DNA of 64,000 bases from Hofstenia miamia (Eukaryota > Xenacoelomorpha > Acoela > Hofsteniidae), in NCBI GenBank assembly GCA_900660155.1, contig CABFPE010000611.1:171702-235701 (forward strand), read 5' to 3'. Positions 11,976 through 24,902 of this stretch are shown in pieces. The translations under genes were made by a program, and so were the position numbers. The notes beneath the pieces were generated by a model. It did no database searches. It was not told where the DNA came from and saw only the letters and a list, made by a program, of their open reading frames with translations. Numbering within the stretch: the first letter of the stretch is position 1; every line of letters begins with the position of its first letter.

Positions 11976-12012
<37 letters not shown>

Positions 12013-12015
<3 letters not shown>

Positions 12016-14987
12016 GTTGCAACTATCTCATGATTTTTTGACACGGGCACGGCAAAAATTGATGCAATAGGACACGGCATGACATTTAAGATAATTTCCA
12101 AACACGTGTGGGCACATCACGAAAATCTATAAATTTTTGTTGAATGTAAAAGGGATCTTAGATTAAACCTGTATGAATGAAACGTTTTTGGCTGCAAACA
12201 TTTTCAATAATTTAACAAAATTGTTCAAGAAACAAAACCCTCATGTGTGTACCGGCTTTGATCGTTCCTCACACTATAAGCCAGACCACAACTAGCTTTA
12301 AATTTTAGAGGTGCACATTCTTTTTTTGCAACTTAATATGATGCTATCCTGGCGTTTTTGTTCAAACCTTTGTCTACAATTTTCTATGTTACACTGCGCA
12401 TTATTTATGCAAAATTGTCGACAAAATTCGCCAGTATAAGGTGTATTTTATATGTAATAGGATATAAGTGCATTCTTAAATAGATATAAGGTGGATCATA
12501 AGTCAAATCTATTTTACTTTTAAAAGTATCAACATGGCAGAAACTTGACTGCAATGAAAACAAAGGAAATTACTCATTTAACAAAAAAATTTTCCTGAAT
12601 TACAAGCTGACATCTTTGTACAAGATTTTTACAGCGAGGAATTCTCTGGCTAAAAGAGACAAATGAGATGCAGCCACTTTCTTTACCGAAATGTGCATCA
12701 AAATTCGTATACAAACATATTACTCATGGCTCCCCTCAACTAAGGCGGTAATGAAATATGTAATCTGTTATTTTTCAGAAAGATGGGGTTCCGATTGGAC
12801 TAAAATGGCCATCAAGACTATCAGATGTATCTCCAGTGAATTATAATCTTTAGCGTGTATTGTCTACCATGGTTTCACACAACAATGACTTGATGGTTTA
12901 AAGCACTAAATCGCTCTCAAAATTGATGAAATAAATATCAATGAATTGCACTGTGCTTTGAATATTCTTGCACAAGAATGTCAGCCTATAATTCCGGAAA
13001 ATAGCGGTTTGCTTGAAAACGTTTTGTGACATTAGTAATTTGCTTTACGGTGTATTTAATAATGTTTGTTTTCATTACAGTCAAACATTTACTAGTTGTT
13101 GCTTTTAAAAATACAATTGAAGTGACTTGCAGTTCACACCTACATTATTTTTACTGTTTTTAGCTAAATGCCAATGTTAATGAAATTGAACTACAGAAAT
13201 ATTCCTAAAAATATAGAAACTATCAAATACAAAAGGAAATACTGCAATTAATTCCATTTAAAATTGTATATAAATGAATATATTCAAGAGTTTTTCTTAA
13301 TTTTTCAACAGTTATGAGAAACTATTCCATCAACTTTCAAGAAAAAATTTGCAATTATATCCATTTAATTGCGTTTAAAAATAGCTAGAAAATGCAGTAC
13401 AATCCGTAAAAAACAAAACATTTATATTTTTTTAATTTTTCAGCAAATACAGCATACTACTCCATGAAATTATATGATATTTTAAGTGAAGCATTAATAA
13501 ACTTGACGCTGTAGTGAAATAATATAAGTGATGTTCAAAAAGATTCTCTCAACATCTGCACCATCAAAACTCTCTGATGGAAGAAGCTAAATGGCCCATG
13601 CATCACAACATCAGCAGTTTCCAGACATGGTAATGATAAACGCAATTTTATCTTGCCTGTGATCATCATAGAGTACTGGATTACAATTGTAAAGCAAACA
13701 AATATATTTAAAAAATTTAATTTTATATAATATTGTTACAGACATTCTAGCTATATTTCCTTGTCATTAAATATTGAAATACTACAGTAAATATCATCCT
13801 AGTTTAATAATTTTGTGATGATTGTCAAAACTTTTCCAATATGTGAAAATGTTTCTCTTTAAAAGGCATCTCAGATAGTTGAAGCTCAGTCTCTTTTAGA
13901 AAAAATCCGTAATCGATTCCAAATTTAGGAGGGGTACGTGCAACCTCTGTTCCATCCTCTTGGCTGCGCAACTGCTATAAGGCTGTGACCATTTTTTGAT
14001 ATTTCGGGCCGTTTTTTCATACATAATCCATTTGTACAGTTGAAAGAAAGTATAAACCATGAATATCTCAATATTATTATTTAAAAACACAAACCAAAAA
14101 ATCGAAACAAACCACCCAATGCTTTGAATTTTGCAAATTTTCATAACGTGTTTTGTTTTAGTATTGGTAATCCTATGTAAATAATTATTTTAATATAGAT
14201 CTTAATAATTAATGGCACACTGCAACTAATTCGAAACACGGATCCTGATGATTTTGAATCTTAATTTTAAGCCAAAATTAATAACCAGAACTTAACACCC
14301 GTGGTGATCCGCAAATCAAAATAAGACCGTCAAGGTAAAAATTCCGCCACTCGCAGCTAAATAGACTCGAATTTTTCACTGAAAATACAATCTGATAATG
14401 ATCTTATTGGTTTATGCATTGAAGAGCACAGTGGGCAATTTGCATGTTTACTAACATTTTCTATAAGTTCTAAATCATTACTATTACGATTCATTTGCAA
14501 TATATAACGGTAAAAGTTAAATGCAGAGTTACAGTAAAATATGATGTTACTGTTTAAATACTTAGTACCTTAAAGCTCTTATTTACAGAATTTATACCAA
14601 TGAATCGACATTCAATGTTCAATTACGTTATTGATTGAAAAAATGACCCACGATAGTTTGTGAATTTCATTTGTGATTTACTAACTTTTTTCACACACCC
14701 CCTTCAATGTACATACGTGAAGTTTTTTTATGAATTACAGTGTATTTACAATCATATTTTAGTAAAAATATTTATGGTAATTGTCGCGCACTTTTCCAGC
14801 TTGTGAATTGAGAAACTCCCAAACTGAATTAGCTAACCGGTATGACCAGAAACAAATCTCAAAGTTGATCCGTTGGTCAGTACCGACCGGCTTCCATCCC
14901 ATTGCGTAGGGAGCTATTTTTGCAACGAGCAAGACCTTGGATTGATTAAGAGAACCGAATATAAACAAGTAACTTCCAATATATTTA
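12013..14987. other. Non-coding stretch with one transposase relic
   Basis: Apart from the Tc1/mariner relic at 12.77-13.03 kb I see nothing interpretable. A GC-richer patch at about 14780-14950 holds an open minus frame of 77 codons (14992-14759) that I do not recognise. An exon-2 relic that should precede F1 was looked for here and not found. Confidence 0.4.
12770..13030 (+). mobile_element. Tc1/mariner transposase relic
   Basis: The frame reads QKDGVPIGLKWPSRLSDVSP then VNYNL and a stop, aligning to the D..WPARSPDLSPIDYNLW block of mariner-type DD(E/D) transposases. The following sequence (LSKLMK..ISMNCTVL) fits the last helices with stops. Only the C-terminal third is seen, and terminal inverted repeats were not located. 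Confidence 0.6.
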
Positions 14988-15972
14988 GGCATTAATCATA
15001 CACAATTTTCCAAGAGTTTTGAATTCATAAAATATTTTTCATTATTTGAAAGCTTGAATAGGAAGAATTTCCTGGAAACCACATTTGTAAAATTATATAA
15101 AAACAGTTCCATTTGACTAGCAAATGAATATGTAAAGAATTTTTTAATATTAATCTTCACTGGAAGGTTTAACTAAATATTCACTTATTAATTTCTAGAT
15201 CAAGAAAAGTTGGACATGTACATTACATAATCTTAGCTTGTGTCAGAGTAGCAAACAGGTCACATATTTTGACCCACGACCCACAGACAAATGATCTTTA
15301 ACTCACTTTAACCATATTATGTTAACCCATAACGCGACCCATGTATCAGACAGTCAACGTTTGACCCGAGTTATATTTGCAAATTTTTAACAAAACTAAC
15401 ATGAAGCAATGTATTAATAGTATTGATAACATGATAAATATAAAAAAGTAAAATATAAAACGACTTAACATTAATTTAGTTTAGGGTTTCATAGCATAGC
15501 ATATTGTATACTAAATGGAAATGCATGGTTAGTTTTCCACAAATATTACACGAAATATCTTAAACAATCAATTTTTTTGACCCATGACCCGACCCGAACA
15601 AGTGTGACCGACAATCAGACCCAAATTTTAGTAACAAAACCTGCAAACCGGGTTGGGTTTGGACTATCCCTTTGGCCTTGTTTGTATATACTTATCTCTT
15701 AAATCTAACATGTCAAAATATTATACAAATGATGATTCTAATGAGGAATTGGTTGAATTAACAAGAGAAAATTACAGAGTACATCAAAACAACAGAGTTG
15801 CTTGAGAAGTTGGTTAAGGGCGATTAACTGCTCGGATATAAGATCACATTTGATGACATCGCTTTAGCTTATGATTCTAATTTCAGTAATGCATTCTTGC
15901 CACCTATTTTTAAAGAGAATCTTATTCCCAAAAACTAGTGCAATTGTCGACAGTGTCTAATATCAGCGCGGT
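14988..15972 (+). repeat. Segmental duplication unit 1 (intron plus GST exon-3 relic)
   Basis: Runs from GGCATTAATCATACACAATT to ATATCAGCGCGGT. Unit 2 (16193-17155) repeats it with about 2-3% change and a small deletion near 15515. Its first 150 bp match the intron-2 sequence before exon 3 of other copies (TTTGACTAGCAAATGAATATG). The middle, with recurrent GACCC motifs, is unrelated to that intron. Confidence 0.85.
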
Positions 15973-15990
15973 ATTAAAAATCAACCGCTC
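15710..15990 (+). pseudogene. GST relic F1 (exon 3 only)
   Basis: The frame opens MSKYYTNDDSNEELVELTRE, matching MPKYYTKDVSNEQLDELKKE of intact copies. After a frameshift it continues KTTELLEKLVKGD, a TAA stop in place of a Tyr codon, then LLGYKITFDDIALAYDSNFS and NAFLPPIFKENL before further damage. The first 40 codons of exon 3 are missing and no exon 2 is linked. It is dead. Confidence 0.8.
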
Positions 15991-16079
15991 CGTCGTGACA
16001 CAATTCTTTTTCTTATAATATATTAGTAAATATCCTTTTTACTTTCCTTGAAACGGAGATATAAATTCTGTCATACAGC

Positions 16080-16192
16080 CAGCCACGGTTTGTGGAGGAC
16101 TTAAAAAAACCGGTCAACCGGTTTCACGAAATTTTCGAACCAACCCAACCGGTACCGGTTAATACCGGTCAAACCAACCTGCTTCCTTCTAT
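16080..16192. other. ACCGGT-rich linker between duplicate units
   Basis: Within roughly 60 bp ACCGGT occurs about five times, in both palindromic (AACCGGTT-like) and tandem arrangement. The surrounding DNA has almost no such motifs. Its origin is unknown. Confidence 0.5.
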
Positions 16193-17155
16193 GGCATTAA
16201 TCATACACAATTTTCCAAGAGTTTTGAATCTATAAAATATCTTTCATTATTTGAAAGCTTGAATAGGAAGAATTTCCTGGAAACCACATTTGTAAAATTA
16301 TATGAAAACAGTTCCATTTGACTAGCAAATGAATATGTAATGAATTTTTTAATATTAATCTTCACTGGAAGATTTAAGTAAATATTTACTTATTAATTTC
16401 TAGATCAAGAAAAGTTGGACATGTACATTACATAATCCTAGCTTGTGTCAAAGTAGCAAACGGGTCACACATTTTGACCCACGACCCACAGACAAATGAT
16501 CTTTAACTCGCTTTAACCATATTATGTTAACCCATAACGCGACCCATGTATCAGACAGTCAACGTTTGACCCGAGTTATATTTGCAAATTTTAAACAAAA
16601 CTAACATGAAGCAATGTATTAATATTATTGAGAACACGATAAATATAAAAAAGTAAAATATAAAGCGACTTAACATTAATTTAGTTTAGGGTTTTATAGC
16701 ATAGCATATTGTATACTACACACAAATATTACATGAAATATCTTAAACAATCAATTTTTTTGACCCATGACCCGACCCGAACAAGTGTGACCGACAATCA
16801 GATCTAAATTTTAGTAACAAAACCTGCAAACCGGGTTGAGTTTGGACTATCCCTTTGGCCTTGTTTGTATATACTTATCTCTTAAATCTAACATGTCAAA
16901 ATATTATACAAATGATGATTCTAATGAGGAATTGGTTGAATTAACAAGAGAAAATTACAGAGTACATCAAAACAACAGAGTTGCTTGAGAAGTTGGTTAA
17001 GGGCGATTAACTGCTCGGATATAAGATCACATTTGATGACATCGCTTTAGCTTATGATTCTAATTTCAGTAATGCATTCTTGCCACCTATTTTTAAAGAG
17101 AATCTTACTCCCAAAAACTAGTGCAATTGTCGACAGTGTCTAATATCAGCGCGGT
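16193..17155 (+). repeat. Segmental duplication unit 2
   Basis: Second copy of 14988-15972. It diverges right after GCGCGGT at both right ends, which marks the duplication breakpoint. Confidence 0.85.
16893..17155 (+). pseudogene. GST relic F2 (exon 3 only)
   Basis: Nearly the same as F1, with the same start MSKYYTND, the same frameshift and the same stop after KGD, so the damage predates the local duplication. It ends at the duplication breakpoint and lacks the last exon-3 codons. Confidence 0.8.
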
Positions 17156-20100
17156 TCTACCTCGTACATATAAGAGGCGTTCAATTTGCATAATTTATTC
17201 AAATAATTAATTAAGTATATCAGTAACTAGTCTAAGATAACTATTATAATAAATTGAATGTTTATATCTACATTTATGAACGTGTGTTTCGACATCGTGT
17301 TTTTAATCGAACTTGTTGTGAAAAGTGTTAACTTTTATAAATGTTTTCGCCAACAGTGTGTGGTGGGATGGTTTTATCACCAAAATTTTGCAAAAATTTT
17401 AGGAAAATTTCAGATTTTAGTGATTAAAAATTGTAAAGAGCCAGCCAACGATCAATACATTAAATTTAAATGGTCATTCTCTATTAAAATTTAAAGCCAT
17501 TTTGTAACCTTCTACTAAGCTTGAATTTAAGCATTATCTATGTTCTTCGCTAAATATTTTGCAAATTTGCGAAACCTATCAGATGTAAATATTTTAAACG
17601 TTTGAAGGCTGAAGTAGTGGCTAAATATCTGGGAAACACAGTTTTTTGATATATAATTAGGTTTAAATTTAGCTATGTCCAATGGAAATTTTACCAACTA
17701 AAACTATATTCCTTCGCAAGTTCTTACAAATTCTAAGCCAATTCCTATAAAACATTTTCATAGCGTACTTAAATTTAAAAAAAAATTTAGTTGGATTTTT
17801 TCAGATTTCAGTTTGAAACACAATTTGTTCACAAATGCTCGTATTTTTCTTGGGCTTTGATTACGAAAGTGTTCATCTCCAAATTTGACAGGGGCAGGCT
17901 ACATATTAACCTAGCATATTAACTAATTAAGAGGACTCTTACTATTAAATAATAAAATTTACGTAGGCTTTTTGTGAAATTCCGATTTTATGGGGGAAAC
18001 TGCCCTCTCTGCCACCGTTGCCAGTTGCAACGGTAGTTAAATAAAACCGAGAACGCCGCAATTATATTTATATATCCATGTAACGAATTTTAAAGCTGAG
18101 GTTGGTAATTTTTCCATGGGTTTAATTTTGAAAAATATAGCTGCAAAACGATCACAATCATAAAAAAATTGATTCATTTTAGCTACAAACGACTTAGTAA
18201 AAGAAAAATGAAAGTGTTTTTCCAAATAAGTGTTTTGGGACTAAAAATGAAAGTTTTTTAAAAAGTTCAATGCATGCTCTACAATAAAAAGAAATAGTTT
18301 GACAAAAGTTTTAGGAATCTATAAGATGATTTTGAAGATTCAAAAGTCTTTCCACAAAACGTGTTTAAAATTGACACATTCAATTTTTGTAATGAAAAGT
18401 CGCCGATGGGCATAAGTGCGTCAAGTTTCTTCCGATGATACTAAATATGCTCCTGATTGCCTTATTCAAAATAAAATTTATCATATTTTGATATTATTAA
18501 GAGGGTAGATGAAACTTCATCATGCCTCCTAAAGCTAAAGTAGTTTATTAGTATCATCTTAGAAAAACTATACTGGAGGTTTCAAAAATTCCGATATTCC
18601 AACTCCGGTTTCCAGACAAAATAGCAAATGATAATAAATTGCCAATGTGAAAAAAATAGTTGCATTGTTAGCTAAATTCTGCTGATAAAAATCGATAGTG
18701 GGAATAAGCCTTGTAAATTTGCAGTCTGACTAAACATCAGAATATATATTCAAAATTTCTGCAGTCTGACTAAACATCAGAAAAATTGAAAATATTTTAC
18801 TACATCAATAGTGAATATGCAATATATATATATATATATATAACATTCATTTTTAATAAAGCAATTAGACACATTCTTGTCTCCTAGGAAGAAGTTAGGT
18901 TAATATCCCGAGAAAAAAGTTTCTTCCGTATGAAATTCACTAAGTTAGTTTTGTTTTCTGTTACGTGGACACGGTTCAGTGTACATTTTGTACACCACAG
19001 ATATTGAAAAATACAAATTGTTTTGGCATAAGTAAGTTAAGGAAATATGGGTGTTACACAAAATCGTTTTCACTTGACCAGAAAAGTATCCTCTCATATT
19101 CTACTTTGCATTTTTAAGGCATACCATAGCCAGCAATTAGTGGAATCAAACCCTTCAAATATCAGGTGAGCAAGAGGTTTGAAAAAATTTCTTCCATGTG
19201 AACAACTGTTAACTATTATCATCATTACACCTAATCAAGGTTAAGAAGTCCTTATTATTTTCTCTGTGACTTAAATACTAATAAATCTGAAGGACCACGG
19301 GAAAAGGAGGAAAGAAAGTGTCTTCTCCAACATTTAGATTTTCAAACCATGCACGATAACCGTTCCATTAAGGGTTCGAATTGTCTATCTACATAAAATA
19401 AACAAGTTGAGGGTAGTTGTTGATGCCATGGACCCTATATCTCATGGTTACCTATGTACTGTATAGATATAATTAGTAAAAAATAGTTCATGCTTCACGA
19501 ACTTCAGACACATCAGTGAACTTTTGTGGAATGTTCAACATTACACTTGCGCATGTTCATAGCAATTGAGATAATTTCAATCCTATTCAGCTTTTGGAAA
19601 TTACAAAGAAATATAGTTATACTTATCAACTACGTCAGCCACAGCAATACGCTTTAGTAGGAATTTTAAAAATTTCATTCAAACATATTCACCAATAGGT
19701 ATGTCAATGGCCCAGTATTTCCAAACTTCCTAATCGGCTTGGAGAAAAGAACTTTGACTATTTCCTGATTTTCCTGATATGTGCAAAGATATTCCAAGCC
19801 AATTGGCGTGTGCTGTGCGCAAAATCAGAGGTCGCAGTTTTCTTAGCTATAAGAGTTAAAAATTTTTTATAGGATCATGAAAATTGTTCAAAAATCCTGG
19901 ACTGTTTAGGGTTGATATTGGGTGGAATACCCCCCCCCCAATTATCCATAAATGAACAGGTCTCCTGCAAGTCAAGACTTATGAAAAAAACGTTTTTTGC
20001 AAAAATTAGTATTCAGTATGGAATCCGAAATAAATACTGTTTGCAAAATTATTTTAGCAATTCTTCAGAGCTTTCTTATGCTGAACATACATTATACGCA

Positions 20101-22319
20101 AGGCCAATGCCAAAATAGAAAATACTCACATTAAATAAATAATGTTCTTCATTTGCAAGTGATGCATGAGTCAAAATATTGTCATTTCAAAAAAGCGGAA
20201 AATCGGCTCTTGCTAAAATATTTTTTAAATATAGCCCACAGCTTCACTTTTTTTTCTGTTACACCTTATCTCTACATGGAGGTTATTTTCAGAAAGATAC
20301 TGATTTTTTAAACACTCTCTTTAAATCTGAGAGGGTGTAGTACATTTCTTGATGTGATGATGATTACAAAATCTTGATTTTGCACAATTTATATTATTAT
20401 GCGCTAAAATTTTCCTCATTATTTGCCGTTTTCTACTTATCATCGTTGATTTGGTAAGAGGTGCTATGTTGCAAAATAATGGAGAATGAGTTAAGTACTT
20501 GAGAACGAATGTAGCTTGATAATAACTTTTTTCAATTGGTGGTATGTGCTATACCAAAACATTAAGCGGGGCTTATATATGAAATCCTGTTCTATTTGCA
20601 CAATTATGAATAAAAGTAAGCAAAAAACTCGATTTTGAAGAAACCAAAAATGCCACATAGTGCCTTTTACATGGAAAACGACATTTTGTTAAAGTAACTG
20701 AAAATTTTATTTTGCGGCCAATAGCTTTTACTTTGTTATGAAAACAATAATTGACAATCAGTCTTACAACAACAATTGTTTACAAGGACCATTTACATAG
20801 TGGTTATTTTCAAATGTAGGTGTTGTCAAATGTACGTCACCAAATTCTGTTCTAATACCACTGTGAACTTCATATTGGTTAATATTGGAACTTTAATATT
20901 GGTTCTAAAACTAACATGGACTAACATGCGTATTAGCACTGAGTTATGTATTAAGATAAGCAAATCATTTTATCAGATGAATATTAAAAGTTTAAAATTA
21001 ATAAGTTATCTGAATATAAAGCATATTTATCCTATGAACATTTATTATCCTACGTAGTTATTAAAATTTTAAAAGTGTTGCCAAATATTCAGTAATCCAA
21101 AAATTTTAACAAAAATTATAATTTTGACATATTTTTAGCAAAAATATAAAACAGTTTTTCGAAGGGGAAATGCGGATAATTTGATTAATATTGCCAACAT
21201 TTTGACAATATATCAGTAATCCAAAAATTTGATAAAAAATTTCAAAATTGTGCAACATTTGCAATTAATTACAAAAAACTCTTTCCCAAATGATGTTTTT
21301 TGTAACTAGTGACTGAGTACGTTTACCAGTGGCGCTAGTTTTAGCTATTATAATATGCATATCAAAAACTAAAAAAATCAATTATTATGAAGCAAGTGAT
21401 ATAATTCGATGCGAGACACACTGAAGTTCATATATCAATTAAATATAACACAAAATTCCATTGAACTCTAAATTTTCTCAAAAAAGATGTGAAAACGTTG
21501 ACCTGACAATTTGTTGGTTGGAATTTGCTCTATATAGTGCACCTTCTTGTGTACTCTATGATAATCAGGTTTGCATAAAAGTAAATCTGAGACATGAAGG
21601 TCATACTATTGCTTGCTTTCATCATGGATATGTAAATATGTAGTGAACCAAATTATTATTGATGATAGTATAATTTATACCAATACACTCGGATAGACTT
21701 AATTCTTAAAAAAGGTGATGATTATGAATTTTGTAGATTTTTCAATAAAAATTCAAAGATTGGGGAATAACAACATAAGGATTATTCATATATTTTCATG
21801 CTATATCTTTAGTAATATAAATGTTTGATATAGTTTATTTTTTTTGGTTGAAACCTTAGATCATCCAGACTTAACTTGTAAATTTTAGCAATGAAAATAG
21901 ACGTTATAAATGCAACCAATCTTGGACAATAATGAATGTAATGTCCAATCTGCAAACATTAATTCCAAGAGCAATGTTTCTTAAAATAATCTTCTAGCTT
22001 ATTGAAATATTTTTCATTCAATTTTATTTGTTTCGTTTACTATTTTGCCTAAAAATAATTTTTTGTATGTAATAATTGGAATGTAGTATAAATGGCTAAA
22101 TATTAATATGATTAAAATTAATAAATTCGGAAAATCTGTAGGGATGAATTTATACTAAACTATTCCGAAAAAATTGAAGTCAGCCAGTAACAATGTCCAA
22201 CGGATACCAGAAAACTTTTTCCTTACAGGCGAGTTGCAATATTTATATTTTTAAAAGTAATAAAAACTTCATTTTCAGGTTGCATGTTTCAAAGACAACT
22301 AAATAATTTAGTTATCTCT
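17156..22319. other. 3' flank of relic F, paralogous in parts to 37.5-39 kb and 58.6-59 kb
   Basis: No gene recognised. AAGTTCAATGCATGCTCTAC near 18266, TGATACTAAATATG near 18435 and the stretch 19790-19910 (ATTCCAAGCC, TGTGCGCAAAATCAGA, TTTTATAGGATCAT) have counterparts downstream of GST-E or GST-D in the same orientation. Open frames at 17258-17494, 20776-21057 and 21461-21643 have no recognisable domain and look random. Confidence 0.45.
18720..18782. repeat. Short direct repeat
   Basis: GCAGTCTGACTAAACATCAG occurs twice about 40 bp apart, shortly before a (TA)n run. Function unknown. Confidence 0.8.
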
Positions 22320-22640
22320 TCATGTTTCCGTTCTACATATTCCGTCCAAGGCTCACATGGTCAACAAGATGGGCAGACCAAAAAATATTCGTGCAATCTG
22401 AGGACTTGCTTGATACTCCATCAAATCCTGGAATGAGTGGCGTGGTGACCAGGTTGCGACTCTAACCAGAATGGCAATGGGTCAAATTGGACTGTGTAGA
22501 TTTTGGACCAACTCGGCCTACATAAACTACAGGCTTGGCTGAGCAAAAAATATTCATTTGAGCTGGGCACCCATCTGGATAAAACATAGCTGAACTGCCG
22601 GTTGAATTGTGGGCCATTCGTCTTAGCTAATCCTGTTTTT
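22320..22640. other. GC-richer island without recognised gene
   Basis: About 300 bp with clearly higher G+C than its surroundings (for example TGGCGTGGTGACCAGGTTGC). No frame is open throughout and I recognise no protein family. It is likely a piece of a transposable element or a retro-copy. Confidence 0.3.
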
Positions 22641-23329
22641 CCATTTTAATTTGTGCATTTTATTGATTTGCTTGGTATTTGTAACATACTTATTGTTTGA
22701 CAAAAAAGGTACAGTAAATGAAAGTTCTGGGCCAGGAACTAACTACATTGGTTTGTGCAATTGTACAAATTGTTGGAGCCCTAGTAAATACGTTTGGAAA
22801 ATTTGGCAAATATTTGCCAAATATTTGGATAAAAATGCATAATTTTTGTAAATGGAAATATTCCAAATATTTGGCAAATATTTGCCAAATAATTGCCAAA
22901 TTTTCCAAATTTGTGCAATTTGTACATTCATTAATTTACAGCTTATTTGAATAAATAAAAGTGTGCGTAATATATAATAAACTATTTCAAACATTTTTGA
23001 AACCAATATAACGAAAATTTCAACTTTTTATTGACTACTATTATAAACAATTAAAATATTTATATATCTAAGAATAATTTATGCAACATTTAAGTACGCA
23101 ATTAGTACTAGTTATGGACTAACTTTATCACCTATGTTCATTTACTTTTTTATGTTCATACCAGAAATAATTTTTAAATCTACCATACTTTTAGATGTTT
23201 AAATTATAATTCATAATTGCCAAAATTTTGAGTGAATTGTTATGGAATATAAACAAGCTTATTTCATATATAATCAAAGTTGCTTTAGTTTGAAATTATG
23301 ATGTTGACTGACATGCCAATGCATAAATG

Positions 23330-23632
23330 CAACTGGTTGGCAGTTTATTGTTGTAGTTTAGACCATTACTTTTTGGTCTTGGGTCTCTACATCTTTGTAT
23401 ACACTTAAATGTATACTTTGTAGGCAGTTTAATCAACTGCTGTTATAAATAAATAACTGATGAAATTTTAATGTTTTGCATAAATGTATGAGTGTAATTG
23501 TGTAATACATTTGATATACTCTAAAAATTCTTGGAATGTTTGCCAATTATTTGCCAAATAATTGGAAAGTTTGCATAATTTTTGGAAAATTTGGCAATTA
23601 TTTGCCAAATATTTGGAATCCATTTGCAAATC
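23330..23632 (+). repeat. 300-bp direct repeat, copy 1
   Basis: Runs from GGTTGGCAGTTTATTG through GGCAGTTTAATCAACTGCTG to CCATTTGCAAATCTTA. Copy 2 is 24556-24902. Copy 1 is followed by (CTTA)n, after which sequence identity stops. Confidence 0.8.
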
Positions 23633-23663
23633 TTACTTACTTACTTACTTACTTACCTTTAAT

Positions 23664-24192
23664 TCACCTATAATAATAATTAATGTTGTATTTTTGTGAA
23701 TCATGTGGTAACGACAATTGTTCTTTGCTGGGGTGATCATATTGCTTCTGTAATGTTTGTAAATCTTTCTTTGTAATTTCATTTGAACAAATTACAGAAT
23801 GACAAACTCGATAATTTTGCTTTTCCAAGATTATCACAAAATGACCATTAGATGTATTTGTTAAATCAATATTTTGATCTTTAATCGTAACAGTCTCATT
23901 TTTGCAATAAATAATAGCATCAAGTTTAGCTAAAGTTGCGTTTGAAATTAACAAAGGTAAATTTCCATCAAATATTCAACACTAATGTGATACATATCCA
24001 AACCAAAATATACTGAAATACCAACTGAAAACAATCTGAAGTTACATACTCCATCTCCAAATATAAACGCGCTTTTAGACTGTTCTTGAGCATAAATTGC
24101 TTTTGTTGCTTTTTCATAGCTCTTCAGGCATTGATATCCAGTGACGCTCTTTATACAGGCAGAATCAATTATTCCTGTCTAAGGATTATTTC
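23664..24192 (-). mobile_element. LTR-retrotransposon pol relic (protease to integrase zinc-finger region)
   Basis: On the minus strand from 24192, TGIIDSACIKSVTG and later SAFIFGDGVCNF resemble the pepsin-like protease start (DSACTK..., FGDG) of a group of invertebrate LTR elements. After a frameshift, 23954-23664 is open with LISNATLAKLDAIIYCKNET and TSNGHFVIILEK, then ITKKDLQTLQKQYDHPSKEQ. The last is the HPS/HHCC-type pre-integrase block (family form L.KQFGHPS..KL). The frameshift and missing RT and integrase make it a relic. The two 300-bp direct repeats that flank it could be its LTRs or an unrelated duplication. Confidence 0.65.
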
Positions 24193-24554
24193 TGACCACT
24201 ATTTGATTAAATGTTTAGTAAACAATATATATCTCATTTTGGAACTTTTTGAAATGAATTGAAAGCAAATAGCAATGAATTCGTCTGTTGTTAGAGGGCT
24301 CAGACAGAAGAGATTAGAAAAGCTACTTGAGAGAGGTTGAATTTGGAATAATTTATTCGAAATAATTGCACAGAGATAGGGTTTGATTGTAGAGTTGAAG
24401 GTATTGAATGAAGAAATGTTTGTTTGAAAAGAATTGAGATAATGTGGGATATAGAAAATGGAAAAATTATTGAATTGGAAAAAAGTTTAAGTGGTTGAGA
24501 TCAGAACCTGAAAGAAGTTATAAAAGTGAACATAGGTTGACCGGGGTCGTGGGT

Positions 24555-24555
24555 N
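24555..24555. other. Single-N assembly join
   Basis: The N lies exactly at the start of the second 300-bp direct repeat copy. Confidence 0.9.
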
Positions 24556-24902
24556 GGTTGGCAGTTGATTATTGTAGTTTAGACCATGACTTGTTGGTCT
24601 TGTGGCTCTACATCTTTGTATGCACTTAAATGTATACTGTGTAGGCAGTTTAATCAACTGCTGTTTTAAATAAATAACTGATGAAATTTTAATGGTTTGC
24701 ATAAATGTATGAGTGTAATTGTTTTAATATATTTAATGTACTCTAAAAAATTCACTTAGCCCAAATTTGGAAAGTTTGCCAATTATTTGGCAAATAATTG
24801 GAATCTTTGCAAATTATTTGCCAAATAATTGGAAAGTTTGCATAATTTTTGGAAAATTTGGCAATTATTTGCCAAATATTTGGAATCCATTTGCAAATCT
24901 TA
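24556..24902 (+). repeat. 300-bp direct repeat, copy 2
   Basis: Second copy of 23330-23632 with about 5% change and an extra TTTGCCAATTATTTGGCAAA-type insertion near 24775-24835. Confidence 0.8.

Larger units (their letters stand above)
11040..11990 (+). repeat. Third promoter block, paralogous to 32.04-33.12 kb
   Basis: Blocks such as AAACAAGCAAATGATTTAGA, CATCACTGACCT, CAATAAATTGTTAAGTTAAG and ACTAAGGCCGACCCTAGAAA match 32090-32410 in the same order. Both blocks end in the GST-type promoter. In pair 2 the block leads into relic GST-E, which links this block to a former plus-strand GST here (relics F1/F2). Confidence 0.75.

Noticed and set aside
11718..12041. Open frames spanning the 74-N gap
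   Set aside because: They are artefacts of reading through Ns.
22798..22905. NF1-type binding sites (TTGGC...GCCAA)
   Set aside because: The half-sites are 8 bp apart rather than 5 and the words are part of a repetitive palindrome family, so the resemblance is probably accidental.
22651..23006. Four overlapping open frames with repeated IWQIFAKYL-like words
   Set aside because: They are translations of the TTTGGCAAATATTTGCCAAA palindromes in several frames; repeated peptide words on both strands show that they are not protein-coding.
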